DNA of 64,000 bases from Candidatus Caldarchaeum subterraneum. GTDB lineage: Archaea; Thermoproteota; Nitrososphaeria_A; Caldarchaeales; Caldarchaeaceae. Of this stretch, positions 19,480-28,990 are shown one piece after another. How positions within the stretch are numbered: position 1 is the first letter of the stretch; every line of letters starts with the position of its first letter. Below the pieces are notes generated by a model. That model did no database searches. It was not told where the DNA came from and saw only the letters and a list, made by a program, of their open reading frames with translations. The position numbers and the translations under genes are program-made. The stretch is taken from assembly GCA_937934305.1 (NCBI GenBank), contig CALHAG010000002.1:77263-141262 (forward strand), read 5' to 3'.

Positions 19480-20259
19480 TTATTCTATTCTTGGTGCTTG
19501 GTATATTGTTAATAAGATATCCTTTATCTTAGCTCTAATAGCCATAGGAGCTGGCTTATTACTACCATGGGTATAGAAGCTTAGAGTAACCCCCATACAA
19601 CCAAACCTGTCAAGACCTTTAACACTCTCATAGATATACCCGAATGTGAAACATTGCCTATCCAAATAACCCCATCCAGGAGCTTTGACCACCTTCTCCA
19701 TATTATCGTCCCAAACCTTTAAAACCCCATCATGATAACTAAACCTGACATAGTCATAGTTGTTTGTGAAGATAGCTAATATGGATAGAAGCTCTTTTGT
19801 TGGGATTTTGACCTCTGCGCATCTATTATGCTCAATATCCCATACAAGCTCCTCAACCTTCAAACCAGCATCATTCTCCCTATAAACAACCATATCACCA
19901 TACCTAATCACCCCAATCTGAGAAAAATCATAGACAAGAGGTGTGTCTGATTTGATGCTTCTAAGGGCTTTAAGAGCGTTCTCAAGGTTTAAAAGACCTA
20001 ACGGAGGCTCAACAACAGGGTTCTCAAAAACCCCGTCAACGGTTAAACGGACACAGGTAACATGGGTAGGGCTTAAAACGGCGCTGTTTAAAACACCATT
20101 CCTCACATAAACCCCGAAATTATCGAAATAATGCGAGCGTAGCATCTTGAAAAACGCCTTAAGCCTTGAGGCTGGCATAGCTATACGCAACGGCTTAACC
20201 TCAACCCTCTCAACAGCATCCATCTCAACCCTCTCAAGAAACATATCCAAGCTTGTCAT
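19480..20259 (-). CDS. Divergent PCNA (sliding clamp)-like protein
   Basis: 259 aa; C-terminus LSFYTHGSNKPAPMAIRAKIKDILLTIYQAPRIE resembles PCNA ...YYLAPRxE; N-terminal IAMPASRLKAFFKML. Confidence 0.6.
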   Translation of the reverse strand: MTSLDMFLERVEMDAVERVEVKPLRIAMPASRLKAFFKMLRSHYFDNFGVYVRNGVLNSAVLSPTHVTCVRLTVDGVFENPVVEPPLGLLNLENALKALRSIKSDTPLVYDFSQIGVIRYGDMVVYRENDAGLKVEELVWDIEHNRCAEVKIPTKELLSILAIFTNNYDYVRFSYHDGVLKVWDDNMEKVVKAPGWGYLDRQCFTFGYIYESVKGLDRFGCMGVTLSFYTHGSNKPAPMAIRAKIKDILLTIYQAPRIE

Positions 20260-20281
20260 GGCTAAACCATCTTATCCAAAG

Positions 20282-20300
20282 TATTTAACCGACTTAGGCC
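20282..20300 (-). promoter_or_regulatory. GGCC-N8-TTAAATA promoter
   Basis: GGCCTAAGTCGGTTAAATA, ~25 nt from the PCNA-like start. Confidence 0.7.
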
Positions 20301-20361
20301 AACAAGGGAATGTAACTATCTCCTCATAAGAACGCTGGTCTTCATACAACCTTCAAAAACC

Positions 20362-21000
20362 TTATCCCTGACCATTATTGTTCGGCTCTTCCTCATTTTC
20401 GTCAAAATCGAAATCATACCGCTTAACATCCCCTCTTCTCTTTCTCGGCTTCTCTCTTAGTTTAAGACCACACATAGGGCAGTAAGGCTTCTCAAGCTTG
20501 AGCTGAAAAGCGGTAAGACAATGGGAGCAAAAACCATGACCTTTTCTATAGAAAGGCTGTCTCGACGCTGGATAGAAAAAGGCAAGCTTCTCGTCAGGCT
20601 TATAAGACATACACAGCATATTATCCTCAACCCATAAATCAACCCTGATACGGTTGCCGTCCCAGCCGTTGAACAGGCCAGCATATTGGCTCGGTATCCT
20701 AAGCCTCAGCCCCGCTGTCGTGTCGTAACGGCCCGTAAACCTCTCCCCCCTCACAACCGCTATATAATCGCCCTTCGGAGGTAACTCAAATTCCTTAAAA
20801 ACACGGATAGGTAGCTTAAGCCTCAAAGTGCCAGACGCTTCATGTATAATCCTCGCCTCCATGCCTTCAAGAACCTTCTTAGGCGAAAAATCATCAATAC
20901 GGCTATTCATAGCATTCTCTTTTCCATGAAACGATAAAGGCTTTGCCTGAACATCTTCATCAGGTTTGGGTGGCTGAAAATCCTCTTCACGACCGTTCAT
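20362..21000 (-). CDS. Zinc-ribbon protein with basic tail
   Basis: GFCSHCLTAFQLKLEKPYCPMCGLKLREKPRKRRGD. Confidence 0.7.
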   Translation of the reverse strand: MNGREEDFQPPKPDEDVQAKPLSFHGKENAMNSRIDDFSPKKVLEGMEARIIHEASGTLRLKLPIRVFKEFELPPKGDYIAVVRGERFTGRYDTTAGLRLRIPSQYAGLFNGWDGNRIRVDLWVEDNMLCMSYKPDEKLAFFYPASRQPFYRKGHGFCSHCLTAFQLKLEKPYCPMCGLKLREKPRKRRGDVKRYDFDFDENEEEPNNNGQG

Positions 21001-21198
21001 AGCTTATTCTACTTGATGAAATTATAAAAGCGTTAAACAATCTCTGAAAACCAGAAATTCTGGCTCTCCACGGCTTAGAAAGCCAAAATACCTCAAAAAA
21101 CCATGTCATAAACACTTTGGCCACAAAAATGCAAAATTTCGCCACTACCTGGCGTAAATCGTCGAAATAAAAACAAGGAGTTTAGCGAAAGCCATACT

Positions 21199-21669
21199 TC
21201 ATACCTCACTCTCCGTCGTCTTCGCCTTCTCCTCGATAAGGTCTGCGATACGTTTCAGGAAATCAGCATCGCTCTCATCCAAGGTCATCCAGCTCTCCAT
21301 CGGAGGAATGAAACGTAGCTCGTAATAATGTAGAAAAGGCATCATACCACCCTTGAAAAACACCCTCAGCTTGAACCCTCTCTTCTCTCCAGCCAACCTA
21401 AGCCACCTCGTTATCCTGCGGTCTGGACAAACAAATTTCCGAGCCAGCCCTTGTCTCTCAACCTCGTCCAGCCTCTCCATGGCCGCGTCTCTCAAATCAG
21501 GGCTTCTGAGGAAAACCAGCAGACAACGGCACCCATCCGTGGCAAACATAAACCATAGATGCGGATGGTTATCAGTCGTGGCGGTAACAACCTCCAAAAA
21601 CGGCGTATCATTAGAAATTCCTGTTCTCACATCCCTTATAGCGTTCACATCACAGAGCAAGGAAACCAC
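21199..21669 (-). CDS. Hypothetical protein
   Basis: 156-aa ORF in a minus-strand run. Confidence 0.6.
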   Translation of the reverse strand: MVSLLCDVNAIRDVRTGISNDTPFLEVVTATTDNHPHLWFMFATDGCRCLLVFLRSPDLRDAAMERLDEVERQGLARKFVCPDRRITRWLRLAGEKRGFKLRVFFKGGMMPFLHYYELRFIPPMESWMTLDESDADFLKRIADLIEEKAKTTESEV

Positions 21670-21887
21670 CTCTCTACCTCACTATTATAGGGCAGAAAAT
21701 CCTCAACATCCTTACCCGCCATCATAGCCCAAAGCCTGAAATACAACACGAAATTCAGAAGCCTTCCATAGCTGGGCCGCTCCCTCAACCCGTCCAACTT
21801 CAGCAACAATTGAACAGGCATGTCGTTGCTAAATCTTCTCCACACTTCTTCACACCAATCCTGAACCGAACGCTGATGAACGCTCAT
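21645..21887 (-). CDS. Hypothetical protein
   Basis: 80-aa ORF downstream of a GGCC-N8-TTTTTAT promoter. Confidence 0.55.
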   Translation of the reverse strand: MSVHQRSVQDWCEEVWRRFSNDMPVQLLLKLDGLRERPSYGRLLNFVLYFRLWAMMAGKDVEDFLPYNSEVERWFPCSVM

Positions 21888-21964
21888 GTCTGAAACATCT
21901 CAACCTAAGAATAAAAACAGAAAAGGCCTGCCCAGTATTTGTCGGCCTTCACCAATTCAGACAT

Positions 21965-21983
21965 GGCCTTAAATAATTAAATC
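21965..21983 (+). promoter_or_regulatory. GGCC-N8-TTAAATC promoter
   Basis: GGCCTTAAATAATTAAATC, ~25-30 nt before the 22006 start. Confidence 0.65.
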
Positions 21984-22005
21984 CATCCAAGGCATAGCGT
22001 ATTGT

Positions 22006-22449
22006 ATGTTGTCATACGTGGCCGCAATGCTATACGCACACGTCCTCAGAGACCATGCACCGCCCTCTCCCCCAATAACGATATCAATTGATGCTTTCAA
22101 GGCTTATGTCAAGGAACTTGGCGTAATTGACATGATAGGTGAGGAGGAGGTTGAGCCGTATCTGAGCATGCTCGCTAAACTCGGATTTATTGAAAAATAT
22201 GAAAACAACAAGATAACGATACATGAGGAGGGCTGGGAGCTACTCAACTCTCATTGGTTTGAACTTAGAAAGTCATGGCTGAGGAAAATAAGTATCGTTA
22301 ATGAATTGTTGTCTAAGATTGAGGACAGCCTTACAGTAAGTCGGGGCTCACCGAATAGGGCGGGAGAAAACACCGTAAAATTAGTTCTGACCGCGCCACC
22401 CACAGCATCTATGACGATTGTATTCATGTTCGACACCTCAGGCCGCTAA
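22006..22449 (+). CDS. Hypothetical protein, possibly winged-helix
   Basis: ORF ~29 nt downstream of GGCC-N8-TTAAATC. Confidence 0.6.
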   Translation: MLSYVAAMLYAHVLRDHAPPSPPITISIDAFKAYVKELGVIDMIGEEEVEPYLSMLAKLGFIEKYENNKITIHEEGWELLNSHWFELRKSWLRKISIVNELLSKIEDSLTVSRGSPNRAGENTVKLVLTAPPTASMTIVFMFDTSGR

Positions 22450-22800
22450 ACTCCTTGAATACATGAGAAGAGCGTTTTCAAAAAACCGTCTCTGCTCATT
22501 TGTAAGAGCTATCTCTGTGATGATGTGGTTATCAAGGTTATCATTTGAGAAAACGGCGACGTAAAAAACACCAGAAGACGCCACCGCCATCAACCACTCC
22601 TCTACATCTTCGAAAACCCCTAAATATTCTTCGCTGGAATGAAGCAGAACCCTGACGAGGAGCCTTCCATCAAACATGAAATTGCAACAATGAGGGGTTT
22701 CAACCTTTTCCACAAAAACTACTATACACGGGCGCCCACGTATTACTGCGAGTTTAATATCACTCTTGGGGAACGACGACAAGCTCCACCACCTCTCCAT
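22438..22800 (-). CDS. Hypothetical protein
   Basis: 120-aa ORF. Confidence 0.55.
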   Translation of the reverse strand: MERWWSLSSFPKSDIKLAVIRGRPCIVVFVEKVETPHCCNFMFDGRLLVRVLLHSSEEYLGVFEDVEEWLMAVASSGVFYVAVFSNDNLDNHIITEIALTNEQRRFFENALLMYSRSLAA

Positions 22801-22858
22801 CCCTCATAAATTTCTTCAAAGCTTCAGGCTTTGAAGAAACACGGTAAACTGTTTTCAT
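22760..22858 (-). CDS. Very small protein (32 aa)
   Basis: MKTVYRVSSKPEALKKFMRDGEVVELVVVPQE*; ATG ~24-30 nt downstream of GGCC-N8-TTAAATG. Confidence 0.45.
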   Translation of the reverse strand: MKTVYRVSSKPEALKKFMRDGEVVELVVVPQE

Positions 22859-22899
22859 ACCTGCTTCTAAACCCGCTAAACATTTAAACAGCTCAGGCC

Positions 22900-23259
22900 T
22901 CATTCTTCAACCAAACCCGTCCGAGGACGCATTTGGAGTGCTTCGCTGATATGCATGTATGTATAACTGTTGAAGCTGAGGCTCTGCCCCCGATTTATCA
23001 TATGTGATTTATTCAATTCAGAGGCTTTCTTCTCCGCTTCGTCCTGGGTGTAAGCGGTGTCCACAACCGTAAACTCACGCATGTAACCGTTGTCAAACTC
23101 CTGAAGGACGAGGTAAAAGCTATGGCTGTCGCATACGACAGCACCCATATCGCTTAAATAAATTGCTTGTTTACCGACAAGCGGTTTAGAACATAGAAGG
23201 CATGAGCCATAGCGGGCTGTGATGCTGTAAACTCTCGGAGGCTTCAAATAATACCTCAT
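22900..23259 (-). CDS. Hypothetical protein with CxxC
   Basis: 119-aa ORF, overlaps neighbour stop/start. Confidence 0.6.
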   Translation of the reverse strand: MRYYLKPPRVYSITARYGSCLLCSKPLVGKQAIYLSDMGAVVCDSHSFYLVLQEFDNGYMREFTVVDTAYTQDEAEKKASELNKSHMINRGQSLSFNSYTYMHISEALQMRPRTGLVEE

Positions 23260-23483
23260 TCAGCCTCATCCTCGTCTACACAGTGTTCCACTACTTTTGA
23301 GCCTGCTCTGCTCATCTGCTCGTAAAGCCAATCCTCAACAGCCTCGTATTGCGCCCGATACTTCTCAAATACATGGTCAGCCCTCGGGTCTGATACACAG
23401 TCTCCACATACATAGAAAATCAGCTCAATCTCGAAATCAAATTTCTCTTTCTTACCGCAAACCTCACATTTATACACACTCAT
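23256..23483 (-). CDS. Small zinc-finger protein
   Basis: YKCEVCGKKEKFDFEIELIFYVCGDC. Confidence 0.6.
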   Translation of the reverse strand: MSVYKCEVCGKKEKFDFEIELIFYVCGDCVSDPRADHVFEKYRAQYEAVEDWLYEQMSRAGSKVVEHCVDEDEAE

Positions 23484-23505
23484 GCCAACAAATTGTCAAG
23501 CCATG

Positions 23506-23524
23506 TATTTAATCGGATGAGGCC
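23506..23524 (-). promoter_or_regulatory. GGCC-N8-TTAAATA promoter
   Basis: GGCCTCATCCGATTAAATA upstream of the 23483 start. Confidence 0.7.
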
Positions 23525-23736
23525 CCCGCATGTTTTCTATCCATAAAATCACGAATTAAAAGCTCTCTATGACCGCATTTAGGACATTCATAGTCAATAG
23601 GTTCACAATCTACATCCTCAACATAGCTTGGCTGAATATTCGGCGATGGAAAGACCTTGAAAATTTTGACCACGGAGAGATGCTCTAACAAATATGTAAG
23701 CTTCTCTCCACAGCCTGGACACTTAAACCTCGCCAC
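23509..23736 (-). CDS. Small zinc-ribbon protein
   Basis: FKCPGCGEKL...YECPKCGHREL. Confidence 0.65.
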   Translation of the reverse strand: MARFKCPGCGEKLTYLLEHLSVVKIFKVFPSPNIQPSYVEDVDCEPIDYECPKCGHRELLIRDFMDRKHAGASSD

Positions 23737-24706
23737 CTACTCCCCCCTCTTTCTGTCTCAAATAAGACAGGAGCGCGTCATCTACAAACACGTCATAGAA
23801 CCCTTTAATCTCGCTACTGCGCTTAACCACATGAGGCACCCCGCGGAAATCAAGGAAATGCGACAACTCCTTGGCATGAAGCCGCGACAACGTATATTTC
23901 CTTCCCTCGCCTCTCTCCAGAGCTTCCATGCGTTTTTTAAGGATGCTGAAAAGCCTAAGCCATAGAAGCGCCATTCCTTTGACATATCTGTAATCGTCTC
24001 CATAGTATAGCCCTTGTTTGTAGCATTCCTCGATAACCTTCAACTTTCTCTTCATGTGTCTGATTGCTTTATGAACCGTCCCGTGGTCAATAAGGGCGAC
24101 AACATATGCCTGCATCAACGGCATCCTCGGCCACGGCGCAGTAGAGTGGACATACGGTATCTTCCCCGCTAAAGCCTTCTCGATAAGGGGCACAACCTCT
24201 TTTCTATGCCTCTCTGCACCTATTCCACGGTAATCATGTAAAATGTCTCCTATAATCGCCTTGACATCAACGTCTCGTATAACCAACTTCTCGTATATGT
24301 CGGACTCAAGGACGACCTCGTAGTGATAAGCATCTATTATCTTCGCGATAACCCCCCAACGATTATGGTGCTGAGAAAGCTCAGGGTCAAAACATCCATT
24401 AATTTTGATTACTGTTCCGACACGGTATCCGAGCCTTCCCCTTTCCTTAGCAACCGTGTAGGCTTCGGGGCCTCCGAGTATCTCTTGTAAAAAGCCTCCT
24501 TCGGGGAGCTTTCCTGTAAGCTGTGAGGGGCTAAGCTTCAGACCATCTTTGGTCTTGACTTTGCCAGCGAGAACGTCTTCGAGAAAGGCCTCGATAGGCT
24601 TCTCTTTATCAGAGTAGAACTGCTGGACGTATTCGAGCCGCTCAACGGGTAGCCGAACATTTAGGCTTGCAGATGGTTTAGCTGGGACAAAAACCTCCGC
24701 ATCCAT
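23723..24706 (-). CDS. Hypothetical protein
   Basis: 327-aa ORF. Confidence 0.65.
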   Translation of the reverse strand: MDAEVFVPAKPSASLNVRLPVERLEYVQQFYSDKEKPIEAFLEDVLAGKVKTKDGLKLSPSQLTGKLPEGGFLQEILGGPEAYTVAKERGRLGYRVGTVIKINGCFDPELSQHHNRWGVIAKIIDAYHYEVVLESDIYEKLVIRDVDVKAIIGDILHDYRGIGAERHRKEVVPLIEKALAGKIPYVHSTAPWPRMPLMQAYVVALIDHGTVHKAIRHMKRKLKVIEECYKQGLYYGDDYRYVKGMALLWLRLFSILKKRMEALERGEGRKYTLSRLHAKELSHFLDFRGVPHVVKRSSEIKGFYDVFVDDALLSYLRQKEGGVGGEV

Positions 24707-24745
24707 AAGTTATCCAACCCTAGCCAAACTACCTTCCTGTTTTAT

Positions 24746-24979
24746 TCAATCAGCAACGACAATCTCCAGCACTTCTCCAGTGAGAAGCTTCTTCAAACTC
24801 TCCAACTCCCTTTGTGCCTTTGGAGAAAGCGACTGAAAAACCTCTTCGTCGAGGTAAACGGGTATTGTGCTACTGCTTGTCTCTAACTCGAGAAGCTCCT
24901 GAGCAACGTCATCACTCACCTCGCATACTTTCTTCCATTCAATCAAATAAACCGCCCTCGTCTTTACCATATCGTTCAC
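24746..24979 (-). CDS. Hypothetical protein
   Basis: 77-aa ORF, GTG start, GGCC-N8-TTAAATG promoter upstream. Confidence 0.55.
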   Translation of the reverse strand: MNDMVKTRAVYLIEWKKVCEVSDDVAQELLELETSSSTIPVYLDEEVFQSLSPKAQRELESLKKLLTGEVLEIVVAD

Positions 24980-25035
24980 CTACCCTTTCATCACAGGTAT
25001 AGACCTCTCTCATACATTTAATCCCATGAGGCCAG

Positions 25036-26076
25036 TTATGGAGCAAGGAGGATAACCCTCTTATGTGTAATGATGGGTTTAGCGAGTGGGGGTTTCGGCA
25101 ACTCTTTAACAGGCTTCGGTTTGATGTAGAAATCTTCGGTTCTTATCAACTCCTTCGGAGCATCGGCAGGAGGCTCATGAAAGCGGCTGTTAATGCGCCT
25201 ATGAAGGCGCACATCTATACCTCTATCCCTCAAAATTTTGCAGGCAATCAGGGTTGATAGGTTAGCGGACATGCCGAGCTGAGCTTGGTAATAGTAATAA
25301 CCCTTAATTATGTAAACTTTCTCGGCGACGTCGCTGATTTTCTCAACAAGAGCGGATGGAAGGCTTTGGATATCAACTTCATAGAAGCCTGGGGCAATCT
25401 CCCGTAGTTTTCTCACCTCTTCGATAGACCGCCTATATTCCATCAATAAGCGTTCTCTCTGTTCTATCCTTCTCTTCTCTTTATCTGTTAGCGTTCTGTA
25501 TATATGAGCCGTGGTGAAGAGGTCTTTCGGAATCCAAATCAAATCAATAAGGTCATAATTCCAACGCCTTGTGAAAACTACTTCAAAGTCCTCGTCTGGT
25601 ATCTCGGGATAGGAAACGTCCATGTATCTACTCAGCCTCCTCATATACCGTTTACATTCGTTAAACATTTTCAAGAACTCCTGTTTGCTGACCGTAATAG
25701 GCTCGTTGGGTTTGGTCGGGAAAAAGGGCGGTAAAGCTTCGCCCAATTCAAGATATATGGTTTTGTTATGCATGGATGTTCCTGTGTTTAGAAAAACACG
25801 TCCATCATACCCTACAAGCTCCGACTGAATTCGGTAAGTTTTGTTTAAACCAAATATTTCAAGCCTGCCATGATAAGGCAGGTAGGCACGCTCTAATTCC
25901 CCTCCAAATAAATAGGGCTTATAGCCAAGGGATAGAGCTTTTTTCAAATAACGCAGTCTCCTTAAATGAGGAGCGATGGAATGAACGAAATCTGGATATA
26001 TTCTCGCCTTTTCGAGCCGCTCTCTAAATCTTCTCTCGAAGACCTGCAAAACCTCCTTAGGGTTAACCTCTTCCAT
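25036..26076 (-). CDS. Hypothetical protein, paralog of 33038..34075
   Basis: 346 aa; collinear similarity by eye to the second copy. Confidence 0.65.
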   Translation of the reverse strand: MEEVNPKEVLQVFERRFRERLEKARIYPDFVHSIAPHLRRLRYLKKALSLGYKPYLFGGELERAYLPYHGRLEIFGLNKTYRIQSELVGYDGRVFLNTGTSMHNKTIYLELGEALPPFFPTKPNEPITVSKQEFLKMFNECKRYMRRLSRYMDVSYPEIPDEDFEVVFTRRWNYDLIDLIWIPKDLFTTAHIYRTLTDKEKRRIEQRERLLMEYRRSIEEVRKLREIAPGFYEVDIQSLPSALVEKISDVAEKVYIIKGYYYYQAQLGMSANLSTLIACKILRDRGIDVRLHRRINSRFHEPPADAPKELIRTEDFYIKPKPVKELPKPPLAKPIITHKRVILLAP

Positions 26077-26158
26077 ACCCTAAAGAAAATAGTTGATTTT
26101 TATTACCGCTAAAGGCCATATTCATAAAAAAAGGTGAAGGGTTTTAGGGGCTGGGTGT

Positions 26159-26380
26159 TTAGATATCCACCCATGCCCCCACAGTCTTGTCTCTGACATG
26201 GACGATGGGGTCTCCAGCCGCTGGCTCGACTATTGCTATATCCTCGGGCTTCTCGGCAATCTTCAGAACCTTTTCCCTGATTGGTTTAGGCATGTTTCTG
26301 ACCTTCTCTTTGACGCTTTTTGCTCCGCCCTTCTTTCGTCCCGACTTTCTCGCCTTCGTCTTTGTCTTTTTCTTAGTCAT
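26159..26380 (-). CDS. Small protein with Lys-rich N-terminus and GAWVDI C-terminus
   Basis: MTKKKTKTKARKSGRKKGG...DKTVGAWVDI*; start placed by promoter spacing. Confidence 0.6.
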   Translation of the reverse strand: MTKKKTKTKARKSGRKKGGAKSVKEKVRNMPKPIREKVLKIAEKPEDIAIVEPAAGDPIVHVRDKTVGAWVDI

Positions 26381-26458
26381 GGCAGGCGATAATATCTCTC
26401 TCAAGTAAATAACTCTCAGAGGCCCGCTGTTGTCAACAAGTTGACAGCATTTAGGGCC

Positions 26459-27676
26459 TTAGTAGAGCTTTATGAAACCCTTTAGAATGCATTTTATCTT
26501 GTGTATGAGCTTGGTCTCTACAGTGCCGTTTGCGTATATCACATAGAGCCTTGCCTGCTTGCCTTCACGCGGCCTCATAATCCTTCCTTTTCTCTGCACA
26601 AGTTGTCTAACGCTCTGTCCGCTTGCTATGATAGCGGCTATAGCCACCTCTGGCACGTCCACACCCTCGTCCAAGGCTCTAACAGCTAACAAGACGTTGA
26701 AGCTCTTCCCCCACTCGGAGAATATTCTGCCCCTCTCGCTCATGGATTTATCGCTGTGATACGTTTCTGCCGCGACCCCTTTCTCGGAAAGATACGTCTT
26801 CAGCTCCTCAATGCTGTGTATCGACTCGCTGAACACTATTATCTTCTCATGGGGATGTTGGGTTACGACATTGTATAGGGCATCTTTCTTGGAGGCTATC
26901 CTGCTTAGGAAAATCCGCCTCTCATTGATGAGAACCTTGAGCCTCCGCTCCAGCTCCTCGGCATCTCTTTGAAACGCTTTGGAGTTCTTTAAAAATGAGA
27001 GCATGCTTCTAACTTTCCATATTTCGGCTTGTATCTCCATATACCTTTTCCTCTCTTCCCTGTTCATTTCGGCTGGGATGGGGACGAGCGTTATTGGTGC
27101 CACGTATCCGTTCTCAACAGCATTCTTCAAGTCCAACGTGTAAACAACCGGCAACTTTGATAGGATGTTGTAGTGTTTACCATCTTCTCTTTTAAGCGTG
27201 GCTGTCAGGCCGAGAACCTTTTTCCCATCAATCTTCGGCAGAATAGTGGAGAACACATCGGCTCCAACATGGTGTATCTCATCAAGAATTATCAGCTCGA
27301 AATGGTTCAGTATCTCGGGATGGCGGCACACGCTGTTATAAATAGCGACCGTGTATCTGCTCAGCCTTTTCTCACCACCATAGAACCTCGTAAACAAAAC
27401 ATCAGCCTCTCTACCCTTCTTAACCCACTCCACCATCACCCTTTCGTATGGTGTGATTACAAGCGTCGGTAACCCAATCCTCTTAATGGCGTGAAGCCCA
27501 ATAATCGTCTTCCCCGTCCCCGTCGGCGCTATAACTACTCCCCTACATCCCCGACCAGCCCATTTCTCGAAAGCCTCGACCTGATATGGTCGGAGAACCC
27601 TTCCACCGACTGCTTCGTTTTGTGCCTGACTCGGAGAATTTTCCTGCAGAAGAAACTGCTCTAATCGGGACAGCAT
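26459..27676 (-). CDS. SF2 helicase, XPB/Rad25-like
   Basis: RPYQVEAFEKW, APTGTGKTIIGL, LDEIHHVG, QLVQRKGRIMRPREG. Confidence 0.88.
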   Translation of the reverse strand: MLSRLEQFLLQENSPSQAQNEAVGGRVLRPYQVEAFEKWAGRGCRGVVIAPTGTGKTIIGLHAIKRIGLPTLVITPYERVMVEWVKKGREADVLFTRFYGGEKRLSRYTVAIYNSVCRHPEILNHFELIILDEIHHVGADVFSTILPKIDGKKVLGLTATLKREDGKHYNILSKLPVVYTLDLKNAVENGYVAPITLVPIPAEMNREERKRYMEIQAEIWKVRSMLSFLKNSKAFQRDAEELERRLKVLINERRIFLSRIASKKDALYNVVTQHPHEKIIVFSESIHSIEELKTYLSEKGVAAETYHSDKSMSERGRIFSEWGKSFNVLLAVRALDEGVDVPEVAIAAIIASGQSVRQLVQRKGRIMRPREGKQARLYVIYANGTVETKLIHKIKCILKGFIKLY

Positions 27677-27730
27677 CGTGGCTAAACTTGCAAAAATAGC
27701 AATAAAACCGGCTAAGGCCAGAGGCCCTGC

Positions 27731-28078
27731 TCACATAACAGCCCTGTAAAAAACGGTTACCCCGAAGGGATAGTCATCATCCTCATAACCTACATATACA
27801 TATCCATCCCATCCTGTTTCGATGATTTCTCCAGCTTTCTCGAAAATAGCCTCATAAACCAGCTCATCCTCATCCAAGCCTGTTGGAAGCTTTTCAGCGA
27901 CGCATTCAATAGACCAGCCCTCAGCCCATACCTCATACAAATCCCCATCCTCTACCTGAACCAAAACAGGCTGGAAAAGAGGCAAAGCAGAGCTGGCTAT
28001 GGCGTTCTCCAGCTCCTCTTCAGACAAACTCTGTAGCCTGATTATCGTTTTAGTTTCTTCGAATTCACGGACAACCAT
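27731..28078 (-). CDS. Hypothetical protein
   Basis: 115-aa ORF overlapping the next zinc-ribbon gene. Confidence 0.55.
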   Translation of the reverse strand: MVVREFEETKTIIRLQSLSEEELENAIASSALPLFQPVLVQVEDGDLYEVWAEGWSIECVAEKLPTGLDEDELVYEAIFEKAGEIIETGWDGYVYVGYEDDDYPFGVTVFYRAVM

Positions 28079-28250
28079 GTTCTATGAAATCCTCAGCATC
28101 CGGGTCATAAGTGCCTACATACATAAACTTGTGTTCGAATTCCTTGCCACAGCTACACTTCACTTTGACGACGCCGATTTTCTCCCACCAGTCAACTTGG
28201 AATTCACCGGTTAGAGGCAGCCCCTCTCCGCAGTATGGGCATTCGACCAT
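28065..28250 (-). CDS. Small zinc-ribbon protein
   Basis: ECPYCGEGLPLTGEF...VKVKCSCGKEFEH. Confidence 0.6.
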   Translation of the reverse strand: MVECPYCGEGLPLTGEFQVDWWEKIGVVKVKCSCGKEFEHKFMYVGTYDPDAEDFIEHGCP

Positions 28251-28438
28251 GAAATATCACCCCAACCACAGCCTGAGCTCATCTGTTGTCGGCAGCATCT
28301 CCCCAAGCTGTATGCCTGCGCTTCTGGCCCATATATGTAGGTCAAGGAGAAACTGAACAAGCATAGTTGTATTAGCTGTCAAGTTCTCGAGCTTCAGTTG
28401 CAAAAATTTTGGCGCATTTAGCTGGGTAAGACGATTTG

Positions 28439-28990
28439 TCAGGTCAGTTTTCCATGTTTCAAAAACTTCTCATGTGATACACCACTTTCACCTCTCTTAT
28501 AACATTTAGAGGCCATGTAGGAATTGAATGCTTCTTCAAAGTCCTCGAAATCGGGCAGTTTTCCAGTCTTCAGCCATTTCTGAAAGATGTGGCTGGCGAG
28601 CTGCTCCAATCTGGCGTCTGAGACCGAGTAGTGTTTGTTTCCTGTGTTGCTTGAAACCAAGGTGATGTGTTGGATGTCGTGTTGAGAAGGGTGAATGTAG
28701 AATTTTTCCCCATGTGTGCCGGCTTTTGAGGACCTGCTGTAGTCTGGTCTTAGGGGACGATAACATGTGAAACATACGACATAAACCGAAGTAATTCCTC
28801 CCATCCTTGTATGCCGCCAATCAAATATCAGAACGTTTTCAGGTTCGACTGGTTTTTCAATCATTTCCCACACCACCTCATACGCATTTCGTGTTTGGGG
28901 AGAAATATAACCAGATGAGGCCATCATAGTTTCTGAAATAGCGAACTCATGTTTAAAATCTGGAGGCTTTGACGAAGTTACATAAGGCAT
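28439..28990 (-). CDS. Hypothetical protein
   Basis: 183-aa ORF. Confidence 0.6.
   Translation of the reverse strand: MPYVTSSKPPDFKHEFAISETMMASSGYISPQTRNAYEVVWEMIEKPVEPENVLIFDWRHTRMGGITSVYVVCFTCYRPLRPDYSRSSKAGTHGEKFYIHPSQHDIQHITLVSSNTGNKHYSVSDARLEQLASHIFQKWLKTGKLPDFEDFEEAFNSYMASKCYKRGESGVSHEKFLKHGKLT

Noticed and set aside
23723-24706. Replication initiator (Rep) candidate
   Set aside because: No AAA+, rolling-circle or primase motif could be recognised
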